Origin: Sequoia sempervirens
Taxonomy: Eukaryota > Streptophyta > Pinopsida > Cupressales > Cupressaceae
Reading direction: 5' to 3'
NCBI GenBank assembly: GCA_007258455.2
Contig: VDFB02139289.1
Location: forward strand, 34,385-98,384
Length of the DNA: 64,000 nt
Shown: positions 46,051 to 57,726 of the stretch, one piece after another
Layout of the letters: each line of letters starts with the position of its first letter
Position numbering within the stretch: position 1 is the first letter of the stretch
Notes under the pieces: model-generated
What the model was told of the DNA's origin: nothing
Seen by the model: only the letters and a program-made list of their open reading frames with translations
Database searches by the model: none
Position numbers and translations under genes: made by a program

Positions 46051-47400
46051 TGGTGGGGAGCACCTACACCTTGTTAACAAAAAATTGAATACTTGAAGGA
46101 TTGTTAGGTGGTCAAAAGGTGAATATAGGGGTTTGTTTAGTTTACTTATGTTAAATGGTCTAAAATACCATTCTTTATGTAATTGGGAAATATGGAGTCC
46201 TAGGTATCAAATTACGTAAAGTTGCACAAAATGCAAAACAAGAGTTGTTAAGCAAAATTGACAAAAAGTGCAATTTTTAAGAATGTGAAAGGTCATTAGA
46301 TTTAAAAATAGTTAGAGGAATTTTTTGGTTATTTTCTATTTGAAAAAATTATTTAAAGCCATCAAAGGCTCGAACTAGATTTGGTGGAAGAATGTGTTGA
46401 AACTTCAAAGCAATAACAAGACTTATTTTTGCAGATTTTTTGTGTTTTCAAAACTTCTTTGTAATTGTATAGACCCGTACACATAAAAAATGCTCTAAAA
46501 TTATTTTTCTATTGTATTGAATTGAATTATATCTCTGTTGAATTCATTATGAAAGCATAATAGTTATCTAGGAAGGAGATTTCCTTATTTTTTTGTAATT
46601 GTATGTAGCAGGCTAGTGAGGAGTCACTTTGCATCAAAAATGGAAAATTAAGTCATTCCACTTACTTTCAAATTTGTAACTCAATGGAATGACTCCTAAG
46701 TTATGTTAGTTGTTCCTTTTTTCTTTGAATGTTAGTGGAGTCAAGTTATTGATTTGGAGGGATGCCCTAGGGCTATGCAGAGCAACTTTTCATGTGAAAA
46801 TGAGTTACTTCAATAGGTTTTTGATGAGTTGTTGAGGGAAATGGTTTTGTGAAGGTTTAGAAATTTTGTATAGACCTTATTTAAGTTTCTTGATTCATTG
46901 GTTATGTTTGTAAGCTTGGAACAATGAATTTCCTAAAAACCCTAGTGTTTTGCAAGAAAATAGAGGGTTTGGTGGATTAGCAAGTTAGAGGACTTAAAAA
47001 TGAGTAATGTTTGTGGAATATATAGTTTGGAAACATAATATAACTCTTTCAAAAGTGTTTGGGTGAAAACCAAGTGTTTGAAGGTACTTCATTTGAAAAA
47101 TAGGGCTAATTTAGTAGCTTAATTTTAGGGTGATTTTTTGAATCTCAGTATTGTAGTGTAGAAGTCACTTGCAACCTTTTTGGAAGTTGTTTCATATTTG
47201 GTTGAGAGTATTAAAATCTTTTTGTTTGGCCATTATATGGCCTTATCAAAAATATAGGTCCATTTGTTGATTTTTGAAGGCTAGAAGCCTATTGGTGTTG
47301 TCTTGGGACAAGTTTGAGAGAATTGAGTTGTGAAGGTTGTTTCCTTGTTTAAACCTGATCAAATTGAGTTTGGTATTGAGTATCAACCACCTTTCTTGCA
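46051..47400 (+). repeat. 3' LTR of A2, full length
   Basis: Begins TGGTGGGGAGCACC, ends TTTCTTGCA, 1,350 bases. It carries a hairpin AGTCATTCCA / TGGAATGACT at 46651-46694, the counterpart of 13713-13753 in A1. Confidence 0.85.
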
Positions 47401-47404
47401 TAAA

Positions 47405-47615
47405 AAATATAGAGAGTGGTAGAGAGTGATGTAGGGAGATTTAGGTAGAGAGAGGGGGAGGGGAGATAGAGAGAATTAGAGAGGGAAGGAGGGGGTAGGG
47501 AGGGATAGATAGAGACATAGAGGCAAAGAGATAGAGATACAGATAGAGACAGGGAGGGAGAGGGATGGAGGGAGGGAAAGAGAGAAAGTGAGATAGCTCA
47601 AGAATTAGAGGGGGG

Positions 47616-47698
<83 letters not shown>

Positions 47699-47765
47699 AG
47701 GGAGAGAGAGTCAAATAACAGGATGGAGATAGTTAGAGAGAGGTCTAGAGAGTAAGGAATTAAAA
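47405..47765. repeat. GA-rich array, right part, with a perfect (GA)n
   Basis: Continuation of the array at 41806-43045. It includes an uninterrupted (GA) run of about 77 bases at 47618-47694, likely the youngest and most variable microsatellite here. Confidence 0.9.
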
Positions 47766-48539
47766 ATGAGTGAGATAGAGAAATAATACAACTTGTTGAT
47801 TACTAAAATTTTACTAAGTCTAATTTTTTTAAAGATCTTCCAAAAACTAGAAGTTGCATTATAACTCCTAGAGATTTGAAACAACTCTCAAACATCCTAA
47901 AACTATATACGTGAAATATAACTTAAATTATAAGAAATTAAATGTCCATATATATATATATATCAACTTATACTTAAAATTTAGATAGTTTCCTTAAAAA
48001 ATACCAAGAAGAAAGAGAAAGAAAAATAATATTTTTTTAATGTCGACCAAAATGCGAGAAAATTATAACACACTCACATTTTGTAATTGCATTCAAATAA
48101 TGCTAGCACATTATAATGTGCTTGCATTTTTTCTTTCTTTTGGAATCCTGAACCCTTAGGCATGGATTTCCTTTGGATTTCCAACCCAACGGTTTCGAGA
48201 GTCTTCACAACATTCAAATACATGTTTTTGCATATTCTACAAGATTTCAAACAATCTCATCGTGCTAACTGTCAGGTTTGCACATGTTTCAAGGCTAAGT
48301 AAATATAACACTTGGGTAATGTTATTCTCTCTCTTAGCTATTTAACGATGTAAGTTTTTCACATATTGACAATGTGAAGACTTTCATCTTTAATTTCTTT
48401 TTTTTTGTGTTTTTTTGTTTTCAACAACTAGTGTTTGGTATTTTTTACTTTATTTTTGTATGATTCATTATAATTTCAAATAAATTAATTTTTTTAAACT
48501 ATACTCCATTCTACACATTAAAAAAAAATTGATTAGGTT
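47766..48539. other. No gene seen
   Basis: AT-rich, with a short (TA) run near 47949-47963. Nothing else recognised. Confidence 0.5.
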
Positions 48540-49880
48540 TCCAAAATTATAGGGGTTCTTGGAATAGACACAAACCCCTTAGAACTCTTGGTGATTGGGG
48601 TCAAATCGAGACTACTCTTAAAAAAAAATGGGGAGATAAAGTTAGAGATTATTTGCAATTTGTCCTTGGTAATAAAAATCTAATTGGTTGGGAAGATTTT
48701 TATTTTCTTTTGGTTCCAATTCACATAAAAATTTCCCTCAAATTTGAACTAATGAAAAGATAAATTTTCCTATCCAATAAATATGACTCTATTATCTGGA
48801 CCGAAAGTAAATCTAGAAATTACAAAGTAAAAAATGGATAAAATTCTTTAACTTCTTCTAATTTATTAAGGCCATGGCCTTTTAAACATTTTTGGGGGCC
48901 GAATGTCCTCCCTAAAGTAGGAGCTCTTACTTGGCTTTCCTTGAAAGATAGAATATTAACAAGGATGTGTCTTGATAGATATGGGATCACTCCTCTTTTT
49001 TCTTGTATTTTATATGGCCAGGCTTATGCATCTTCTAATCACCTCCTCATCAGTTGTGACTTTTCCCATCAATGCTAGACTTGGTTTATGAACAAACTTG
49101 GGTGGACAAATCCTCTTCACAATTCGATCTTGAATTATTTTATGAGTTGTCCTCTCCACTTTCCCAACTCTTCCTTTTCTTGTATTTGGGAGATAAGCCC
49201 TTTTGTTCTTTGTTGGAATATTTGGCTCAAAAGGAACAATAGAATATTTAGATAAAAGGCTTTGAATGTATGTCAAGTATTACAAAACATTGAGATCTCT
49301 ATTTCTGAAGTAACTATGTCTAGTATTTTTAAAAGTCTGAATGCTTCAAGAATTTTTTACTCATGGGATCATTTCATCCTCAAAAATTGGCCTCTAATCA
49401 AACCCCCAAGGGTTGGGTCTATTCATGTCTACAAATATCCAATCAATAGAAAGATGATCAGTTGGTTTCCTCCTCCTCATGAGTTTGTAAAAATCAATTT
49501 TGATGGGGCCTCATCAGGCAACTCAGGCAAGTCCAGTGCAACTACAGTTTTAAGAGATTGGTAGGGTAATTTTTTTGGGTTTTTTTGTGAAATAATTGTT
49601 GATGGAACTAACAATGTTGTAGATTTTAATTCTTTGAGACTTGGTATTGAATTTGGCTCTAAAATTTATTTTTCTCATGTTATTATTGAAGTTTATTCAA
49701 TGGTGTTAATATCTGTAGTTAAAAATAGAAAAATTGAAGCTTGGCATTTGAATTATCTATTATCACCCATCTTGTCCCAACTCAAAAGCTTCACCTCATT
49801 CTAGACCATGCACTACTATAGAGAAGCCAATCCATGTATGGATTTCTTGTCCAATCAAGCAATTGAAACTTTCACTGAGC
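48540..49880 (+). pseudogene. 3' end of a plant LINE: zf-RVT and RNase H
   Basis: The frame shows the zf-RVT-like region LPKVGALTWLSLKDRILTRM and then NHLLISCDF (about 48870-49080). The spacer has LCWNIWLKRNNRIFR. The RNase H domain begins EFVKINFDGASSGNSGKSSA (about 49480 on). The first Asp is present; the Glu motif reads NNVVDFNSL (Glu to Asp) and the next Asp appears lost. Several TAG and TAA stops occur. The polymerase core and everything before it are missing, as expected for 5'-truncated LINE copies made by target-primed reverse transcription. Confidence 0.7.
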
Positions 49881-50443
49881 TTAAAATTTTTATGGGCCAA
49901 GAATGCTTGGGTTTATTCTCATGTTTGAGTTGATTCCTCCCCTATACTCTTAATTCTAGTTTTCAAGACTTTGCTCCTTAATTTGTGGAACCTTAAATCT
50001 TTTCTAGTGACTTCTAGGGTTACCGTCATTTTTTTGGTAATATATTCTATGTTTGAAAGGGGCTTCAATTTCCAAAAAATTGAATGGCATTTTACCTAAG
50101 TTTTCTCACCAAATTGGGCTTGGCTTGGTTGTTTTTGGTAGTGGGAAATTTTGGAATATCTATCTTGCACGTGTTGGTTCACCAATTTGGGCCTACTTGT
50201 ATTGGCAATTTCCTCTATTTGTTTCTCATATTCCCTTTCATATTGTTCTAATTGGTAGGTGTATTTTTTGATTAGTATAGTTTCCCCAGACATATTTATT
50301 TGGCATTGACACTTGTTATATCCTATCTTCATTTTTTTCTACTAGTATGGACTCACTCCATATTCTCAGACAAAGGTGGAGGAATTTACAAATCATTTGT
50401 TGCAAATGGAATTGATGCAATATCCAAAACAATGTATGATACT
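49881..50443. other. Possible LINE 3' UTR, no gene seen
   Basis: T-rich stretch after the LINE coding signal. No poly(A) end is evident. Confidence 0.35.
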
Positions 50444-51114
50444 TGTTGGAGAAATTAATTTCACTTGATCCTCTTCTCATTGCCACTTACCTATTATGGG
50501 CCTTTGTTGCTAGCATAGCTAGAAGCTTGTTTGTGGGGATTGCTTTCCCAACTTGGTCTTGACATGTAACTCAATCTACAAAATAATTAAATGAGGTAGG
50601 TAGATTCAAATTTGAGAAGGAATTTTTTGAAGAAAAAAGGAATGAAGAATAAAATGTGAGTGAGTTTTTTGTGTAACGGTCCAAGAAAAGGATTTTTTTT
50701 TGTGTGGGTTCTCTGTGTGATTCAGAGAAGCTCCTGAACAATAACAATTGTATTTTGTTTTGTGTGTTTTGAAGTGAGTAGTTTAAAGCTCTAGATCACT
50801 TAGTATTTTCTAGGAGCAACATATAGCTCTAATCAAATTGAAGGAAAGAGAGCTCTAAGAAGCTCCTAAAAGTTTTTGAGTTTGTGGGTGCATCTCTAGA
50901 TTGCTGCAAGTTTAGTTTTTAATCAGTAGATTGTAGTTTCAGTTTGAAATCATTTTGTAATTTGTTATTTTTCTACGTTAATACAAAAAAACAAGATTGC
51001 ATGCCCAGTTTTGTGTCTCCAAGTCTATTTCGCATTTGTTTTCTATATTCCCTTGTTTTTTGGGGAAATAGGGTAGTAGCCCTATAGGTTTTATCCTATT
51101 TAAAATTTTTGACA
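50444..51114 (+). repeat. 5' LTR of copia 2
   Basis: Begins TGTTGGAGAAATT and ends TTTTTGACA right before the primer-binding site. The left edge is inferred from the TGTTGGA start, because there is no second copy to compare. Confidence 0.65.
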
Positions 51115-51127
51115 TGGTATCAGAGCC
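51115..51127 (+). other. Primer-binding site of copia 2
   Basis: tggtatcagagcc, perfect initiator-tRNA-Met type, adjoining the LTR end. Confidence 0.9.
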
Positions 51128-51195
51128 AAAAAGGCCCTAAGTCTTGAGTGAGTTGGGAATTTTTTCGGGATGTTTATAGTTTTCTTATTGGAGAC

Positions 51196-52213
51196 ATGGA
51201 TGGAGATGAAAGTAAGAGTTGGAAACAACCACCACCATTTAATGGACATAACTATGATGCATGGGAAAAGAAGATGAAGACCATAATGGTTGCTAATGAT
51301 TAGTGGGTTCAATGATGTGGTTGATCTAGTAGCATATGTTTTTCTCACAAAAAACTAGAAGACCTAGTTGAAGAAGTTGAGGAGGAAAGATGCAAAAGCA
51401 TTGATTCTAATTGAAGCAGTCTTGATAGAGGCCATTTTTCTCATAATAGTAGTAGCTAACTATGTAAAGGAAGCTTGGGAAATCCCCGAAACTAGCTACA
51501 AAGGGACTAATAAAGTTAGATTGGTGAAGCACCAAATGCTTCAAAGATATTTTAAGACTCTCCAAATGAAGGATAGTGATTCCATCTTAGAATTTCACAC
51601 AAAACTCTTAGGTTTGATAAACCAATTGAGAGTGAATGGATAATTCATGGAAGATCAAAGGCTTGTGGAGAAAATCCTCAAAATTTTACTAAAAAAGTTT
51701 GATATAGTTGTGATTTCCATTGAAGAGGAAAAGGATCTCTCAACATTGTTTGTTGATGAGATATTGGGTTCTCTACAAACCCATGAGAAGTGCCTCAATA
51801 GGTTTGTAAGTTCTTCCCAAGAGAAAGGACTCAAAGCTCAAGACAATGCAAGATGCAAGGGGAGAGGTGGAAATAGCTCTGTACATGGTAGAGGTAGATA
51901 TGGATGTGGTAATGTTGGAGAAGATAGCTTAAGATAAGCACACAACCAAGAGGGAGCAAGCAACTCTCAATCTAGTTTCGGACAAGACAAGAAGAAAAGC
52001 AACTCAAATAGGAAGGGTGACAAGAGAAATATTGAATGCTACTATTGCCATAAGTTTGGACATTATACAAGTGAGTGCAAGAAAAATTAGCATCATTAGT
52101 CCAAGAAAAGTGAAAATGTGGTTGATGAAAAAGTGGCTCAAGGTAATCAACAAAAGGCCTTCATCATGTGCAACATTTTTGAGCAAGGAAGTGATGAGTA
52201 CTGGATAGTTGAT
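51196..52213 (+). pseudogene. Gag of copia 2
   Basis: ATG at 51196 (MDGDESKSWKQPPPFNGHNY). The UBN2-type body includes VKHQMLQRYFKTLQMKDSDS, ILEFHTKLLGLINQL and VDEILGSLQTHEKC. A Gly/Arg-rich stretch and an intact knuckle CYYCHKFGHYTSEC (52037-52078) follow. Several stops and frameshifts near 51300-51370 break it. It ends at YWIVD, the lead-in to the protease. Confidence 0.8.
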
Positions 52214-53360
52214 CCAAAAAGGTTACAAAATTTTGATGGAGAAGGGTGAATGCATTATTTATGAAAAAGATAGAAACAAGAAAATAGTTGTAGCAGTGTT
52301 AATAACGAAGAATAAGATGTTTCCATTGAGGCTAGAAAGGTGTTTATTAGCTCAGTCTACAACTATAGGAAAATGTAAAATAGTAGATAAGCAAGTAGCC
52401 TTCAAGGTAGCCATTCAAGACCCTTCCAATCTTTGGAATCTCAGGTATGGACACTTAGGCTATGTTGGTTTGAGTATTTTGTCAAAGAAGGGTATGGTTG
52501 GAGGTTTACCAACCATTGTAGAGGCTAGTGGTAGATGTGAAGCTTGCATTTTAGGCAAGAAACATAGGAATACCTTTCAATCATGCAATTATAGAAGGGA
52601 AAGAGAACCATTGGAGCTGGCACACACTAATTTGTGCAGCGCTATGCAAGTAATTTCTATTGGTAAGTGCCAATATTTTATTACCTTCATAGATGATTAC
52701 AGCCATAAGACATGGGTTTATTTTTAACAGCATAAATCTAAATTTTTTGAAAATTTTGTAGTGTTTAAATCCCAGGTTGAAAAGGAGAGTGGACATTTCA
52801 TCAATTTCCTAAGGTTAGATAGAGGGGGAGAGTATACCTCCAATTAGTTTGTAATTTTTTGCAAGAAAAATGGCATCAAAAAGGAGCTAACAGCTAGTTA
52901 TACTCCACAACAAAATAGAGTGGCTGAAAGAAAGAATAGGACCATCATGGAGATGGAAAGGAGCATGCTAAAATCCAAGGGACTCCTAAATGAATTTTGG
53001 GGTGAAGCTATATCAATAGTAGTGTACTTGATAAATAGAAGTCCTACAAAGGCAATTTTTGACAAGATTCCACAAAAGGCATGGAAAAAATGCAAGTGAA
53101 TGGTTGAACACTTGAGGGTGTTCAGATGTGTGGAATATGCACTTGTACCAAAAGAGAAGAGGAAAAAGTTGGATGAAAAGGGTGAGAAGTGCATCTTTAT
53201 GGGCTACAGTGAAGAGTCAAAAGCCTATAGGCTATATAATCCCGTCACCAAGAAAATCATCATCAACAGAGTCATGGAGTTCCTAGAGGATGAGGCATGG
53301 GATGGCTTGATAGTTTCTGGTAGCCTAGAATTGCTCCCAACAACTCTTGAAGAAGAATAA
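52209..53360 (+). pseudogene. Integrase of copia 2, with the protease core deleted before it
   Basis: After WIVD the sequence jumps to IQKGYKILMEKGECIIYEKD, so the DSG active site and about 90 residues are missing; ttgat is shared at the junction (52209-52213). GAG-pre-integrase and zinc part: LWNLRYGHLGYV and CEACILGKKHR. In the catalytic core the first Asp is Asn (HTNLC, codon 52629-52631). The second Asp (LRLDRGGEY) and the Glu (VAERKN) are present. TAG at 52845-52847 stands for Gln. The C-terminal part EKCIFMGYSEESKAYRLYN is open. Confidence 0.82.
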
Positions 53361-53839
53361 AAAGAACAAGATGTGCAACAAGATGTCCTTGTAGTTGCTC
53401 CTGATAGCTCCAGACCAGCTTCAGACTATTCTCAATATCTCTTGATGAAGGTAGACAGTCAGGAAGATAGTCATAGATAGCTCCTGACAACTCCTAACAT
53501 GAGCAGAAATAAGGAAAGCAACCAAAAATAGCTAGAGGATTGGCTCTCAAGAGCACTCGACAGCTCCAGATAGGGTTTGTTCAATAAAGAAATAGTAGTG
53601 GTGAAATTTCAAACCCCACTCTCACCTCCCTAATGCCAAGAAATACCAAGAGTCTAAGGGAGATCTACCAAAATGAAAGGTATGATGAATAATTTGATGA
53701 GAGTGTGAATTTTGCATTATTTTCTCATATTGATCTAGTTTATTTTGAGGATGATATGAAGAAATGAAATGGTGTGAAGCCAAGGATGAGGAGATATATG
53801 CAATATAGAAGAATAGAACATAGGAGTTAACTAATTTGA

Positions 53840-54962
53840 CTCTCAACAAGTAATTAATTGGATTGAAATGGGTCTATAAGACCAAAAGTGATGTCAAAGG
53901 AAGAATAGAGAGACATAAGGCAAGATTAGTTGTCAAGGGATACAAATATCAGTTTGGGAGAGATTATGATGAGACATTTTCTCCAATAGAAAGGATGGAA
54001 ACCATGTGGGTAGTCATAGCAATTGCAGCCCAACACAAGTGGAAGGTGTTTCAAATGGATGTCAAGTTTTCCTTCCCAAATGGAGTATTGAAAGAAGAGG
54101 TATATGTAGAGAAACCACCTAGTTATGAAGTTCCAAGTCAATAAAATAAGGTATATAGGCTAAATAAAGCTCTTTATGGGTTGAAGCAAGCTCCATGAGC
54201 ATGGTACAGTAGGATTGACTCATATTTGTTGAGCAATGGCTTTAGAAAAAGTAATGGTGAGCCCACTCTTTACATCAAGGTAGTTGATGGTAAGGTTTTA
54301 ATTGTTGTCTTGTATTTCAATGATTTAGTTTTCACTAGGGATGATGATTTCTTCATTGTTTATTTTAAAGAGGCCATGAAAAGAGAGTTTGAAATGATAG
54401 ACTCAAGTCTCTTGAGGTATTTTCTAGGCATAAAAGTAAAAAAAATGCATGATGGTATTTTTATCTCTCAACCAAAGTATGCAACAAATATTTTGAAAAG
54501 GTTTAGGATGCAATATAGCAAGCATTCCCCCACACCAATAGCCATTTGTTTAAATTTGAGCAAGGAAGATTGCAGCAACAATCTGGATCTGACCATGTTT
54601 AAGAGTTTGGTTGGAAGTTTAATGTATTTAACAAAAACTAGGCCTAATATAATGCATAGTGTAAGTATGATTTCTAGATTTATGGAGACTCCAAAAGAGT
54701 CACATTGGCAAGAGGGTAAAATAATCTTGAGGTATGTGAATGGAACCAAAGGATACGACATTTTGTATAGTGCAACAAATGATTTTGGGTTGGTTGGTTA
54801 CATGGATAGTGATTGGGCAGGTAGTGTGGATGATATGAAGAGCACATCGAGCTATGTGTTTCATTTGGGTTCAGAAGCTATCTCATGGGCTTCCAAGAAG
54901 CAACCCATAGTTTCCATATCAACAACCTAAGCTGAGTATATAGCAACAAATGCAGTGACATT
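53840..54962 (+). pseudogene. RT and RNase H of copia 2
   Basis: Motifs are MKWVYKTKSDVKGRIERHKA, WKVFQMDVKFSFPNG and ALYGLKQAP, the last followed by a TGA where Arg is expected. The catalytic YVDD reads YFND (54313-54324), losing one Asp. RNase H has YMDSDWAGSVDDMKSTSSY and SISTT, stop, AEYIA. The signal fades after 54960, so the domain is cut. Confidence 0.85.
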
Positions 54963-55907
54963 TCAAGAATTTTTATCCAAAAATGAACCTTCATCAATTC
55001 ATACAAGGGTTGTCAATTTGTTGAATAAGTCATCGGGTAGGGGGGTAAGTACAAAAAGATATGGGGCCAAAACGGGGTCTTAACTAGCTATGTTTTTTTT
55101 TTAAAATCAAGTAATACTTACCTTGGATGAGAAATTAAGGATAATTACACTCAAAATTTTAATATGCAACAAAAAAAATATCCATAGTGCTCTGAGTCTA
55201 CTTTCTAAAATAGTATTTTTAAAAAATTGGTAGAGATTAAGGGGTTCAAAAAAGGGAGCCACAAAAATTGGTGTTTTTCTTGTCAAAAAAATATATCATA
55301 GCATCTTTTGTGGCTCCATCAAAAGGTTAACTTTTTTTTGGTATTTTTAAAATCACTTGAGTGAGAAATTAGCTAATAGCATGTAGTATATGCCTAATAT
55401 TTTTGATAATTTTTTAGTGAATATTTGATTTTTACTAATTTTCAACGTGGACACATCTTGGAAATCAAAATTTTGGTAGTGCTACCCTTATAATTTTTTT
55501 CCTTAAAAGTGGTAGGGCCACTAAAAATATTGTTAATAGAAAAAGAGAGATTACAATTTACCAATACAAGTTGAGAAGTTCTCAGTAAATGAGAGATATA
55601 TATAACATGAAGGAGAGACATTACAAAAATATCCACAATATGTTGCAAGTATACAACCCAAAGTAAAGGTAATACATTATGAGTACATGTAATCGAAGCT
55701 GATTAGGAAAAGAAGGAGAAACTATCGGATTGAATCAAACCAAAAAGGGAAAGGTACCAAAACATTGATATCGAACATAACCCTGAAGTGTAGAATGAAA
55801 TCCATACAAGGAGCAACCACCAAAAAATCCAATAAGAGAGAAGAAAATTAGGTGCCGCTTTCGGTAGAAGAGGTGATGTTCATAGGAGGTGAGAAGTAAG
55901 CCTCAAC
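54963..55907. other. No gene seen
   Basis: AT-rich sequence. A T-run plus gagaaatta motif near 55090-55130 is loosely repeated near 55330-55370. Confidence 0.45.
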
Positions 55908-56395
55908 ATGGGGCTCAATGAGAGCATGGAAGATGAGCAACCAGACGACATTATAGAGGTTTTAAATCAAATCACAAACAAAATTTCCATAGTGAAACAT
56001 CAGTCTATGAAGTCAACAATCAAACTTGTGTTGGAAATCATCAAGAAGGCCATGTGCCATGGAGCAGAGGAGAGTAGAAAGGCACCTGTCTAAAGAAAAT
56101 GTTGGAAACATAAAATTCCCCCACCAAATTGGAACCCTATAGAATATTGTAACTTTATAGAGTTAGTTGCAAGGCCAAAAAGGAGAAAATGTGTGGAAAT
56201 AGATATTTTCTTGCTAAGAATTTAACCATTTCAACAACCAGAGAATATATATCAGATTGGAGACAAACCTTGAATCTAATTCATGAGAAAATTCCAAAGT
56301 GTGGAATTCCATCCAATCCTAGCCAAGAATTGTTGAAATTGCATCTTCCACCTGGTTACATTCTATCACAAAAGTCCTTAATTTCTCAAGCATGA
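55908..56395 (+). pseudogene. Unrecognised decayed ORF
   Basis: A frame from ATG 55908 (NESMEDEQPDDIIEVLNQIT) stops at 56091-56093. It stays readable as IPPPNWNPIEYCNFIELVAR and then shifts near 56195 to a frame reading LTISTTREYISDWRQTLNLI. The composition looks protein-like and no known motif is recognised. It could be a captured gene fragment or chance. Confidence 0.3.
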
Positions 56396-57726
56396 GAGGC
56401 AAGATGTCTAGAATCTCATGAAGTCTAGTCGTGACAAGAACCCTAAAAGAGTTGCCCATTTTCATAGCACTAGAGAAAGCCAAAGAAGTGTGAAAATAAG
56501 CCACCAAGAAGCCATATTAATTGTTATCTCTTAAGCTTGCACCTGAACTGAGTTGTGAAACTTAGTAAGCTAGAGAAACATGGGAGCATTCTCAAGTTGT
56601 GGGTCACCCAAAATGAGAATGAACCTCTAGATAGGCCGGCTTCCTAGTTAATAATATCACCTATGCCACTAATTTTTTGAAGGAAAAAGGGAAGAAGGAT
56701 TGCTGAAAATGAAAATACTGGGTGATACACAAAACTAACAAGAGCCATGAAACATTCAGATTGGCATACACTTGAATATTGATGATAGATATTGAATTGC
56801 ACAACATGTTACTGTAAGTTTTATGCATGAATATTTTATAAAAAGGTTTGAATTGCATACACTTTCAAGAAGGAAAGGAAAATTTCACAAATCAAATGAT
56901 TCATATGCAATTTTAAAACACAATTTATAACCTGCATAACCCTACTTTTGCAGAAAAGGCATGATACATGAGACAAAGTTACAAGAAAATAGAAAGATTT
57001 CACAAGTATCTTGATCAATCACCTGATAATACAAAATTCTTGCAAGAACAAGAAGGTGAAATAAGATCATCAAGGGTATCCAAGGTATATTATGTATATC
57101 ATACTCTAAAATGAGTTACAAAGCATGATGTAATCTCCAAATGACTATAAAAATCACAAGGTAGAAAAATGCATAATCTGAACTAACTCAATAATTAGTT
57201 ATAAAAGTGACTAAGTGGCCAAGCTCCACCAAAATAGGTTCTAGAAGCCTCATGAGTCAGATGTAAAAAAAATCCCACAAATCTAGCCCCTAGATCTCAT
57301 CCAAAAGAGCTCCAAATGGGTGAAAAAGTCAAGTTTGACTTTGTCAAACCATAAAAGCATCTAAAAAATGCTTCAAATTGAGTCAAAAATCCTAAATTCA
57401 CTCCAAATTTTTCCAAGAAGCAAAATAAAGACTCCTAGATGCCCTCCACATGTTTTCAAACTGATTAAAATCTCCCTCTATTCTCTCCAAGTCATAAATT
57501 CAAACACATCCTCCACCCTCGTGACTTAGTCACATCAACACATGATCCTATTTGCATTCAAAAGATAATGATTTAAACTAAATGATTTATAAACTATCAT
57601 TTAGATTAATCATTTACACTATATAATAAATGCAAAAATACAAGACTTCATCTCTCATCTATTCGGCCATAGATATAGACAAAAGGCTCCACTAATTCAA
57701 AATGAATATGAAAATGCCTAAATTAT
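56396..57726. other. No gene seen
   Basis: AT-rich, short open frames only. Confidence 0.5.

Larger units (their letters stand above)
43046..47400 (+). mobile_element. Ty3/gypsy-type element A2 (LTR, gag, protease, LTR; no pol)
   Basis: 5' LTR 43046-43710, PBS 43716-43728, gag 43799-45007, protease 45008-45300, polypurine-like tract (tatgggggtgtatgg, about 46040) and 3' LTR 46051-47400. The interior is only about 2.3 kb and has no RT, RNase H or integrase. GA-rich sequence of the same kind flanks it on both sides. An aaat at 43042-43045 recurs at 47405-47408, but not exactly at the LTR edge, so the target duplication is not settled. Confidence 0.85.
50444..54962 (+). mobile_element. Second Ty1/copia element (copia 2), 3'-truncated
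   Basis: 5' LTR 50444-51114, PBS 51115-51127, gag, integrase, RT and RNase H in copia order. The protease core is deleted and coding homology ends inside RNase H near 54960. No 3' LTR copy is found up to 64000. The protein differs clearly from copia 1 and looks like a different copia lineage with short LTRs. Confidence 0.85.

Noticed and set aside
43042..47408. aaat as the exact target duplication of A2
   Set aside because: The right copy begins four bases after the likely LTR end, so the match is suggestive but not a clean duplication.
49010..49276. Minus-strand frame opposite the LINE
   Set aside because: It is the shadow of the plus-strand zf-RVT and RNase H coding signal.
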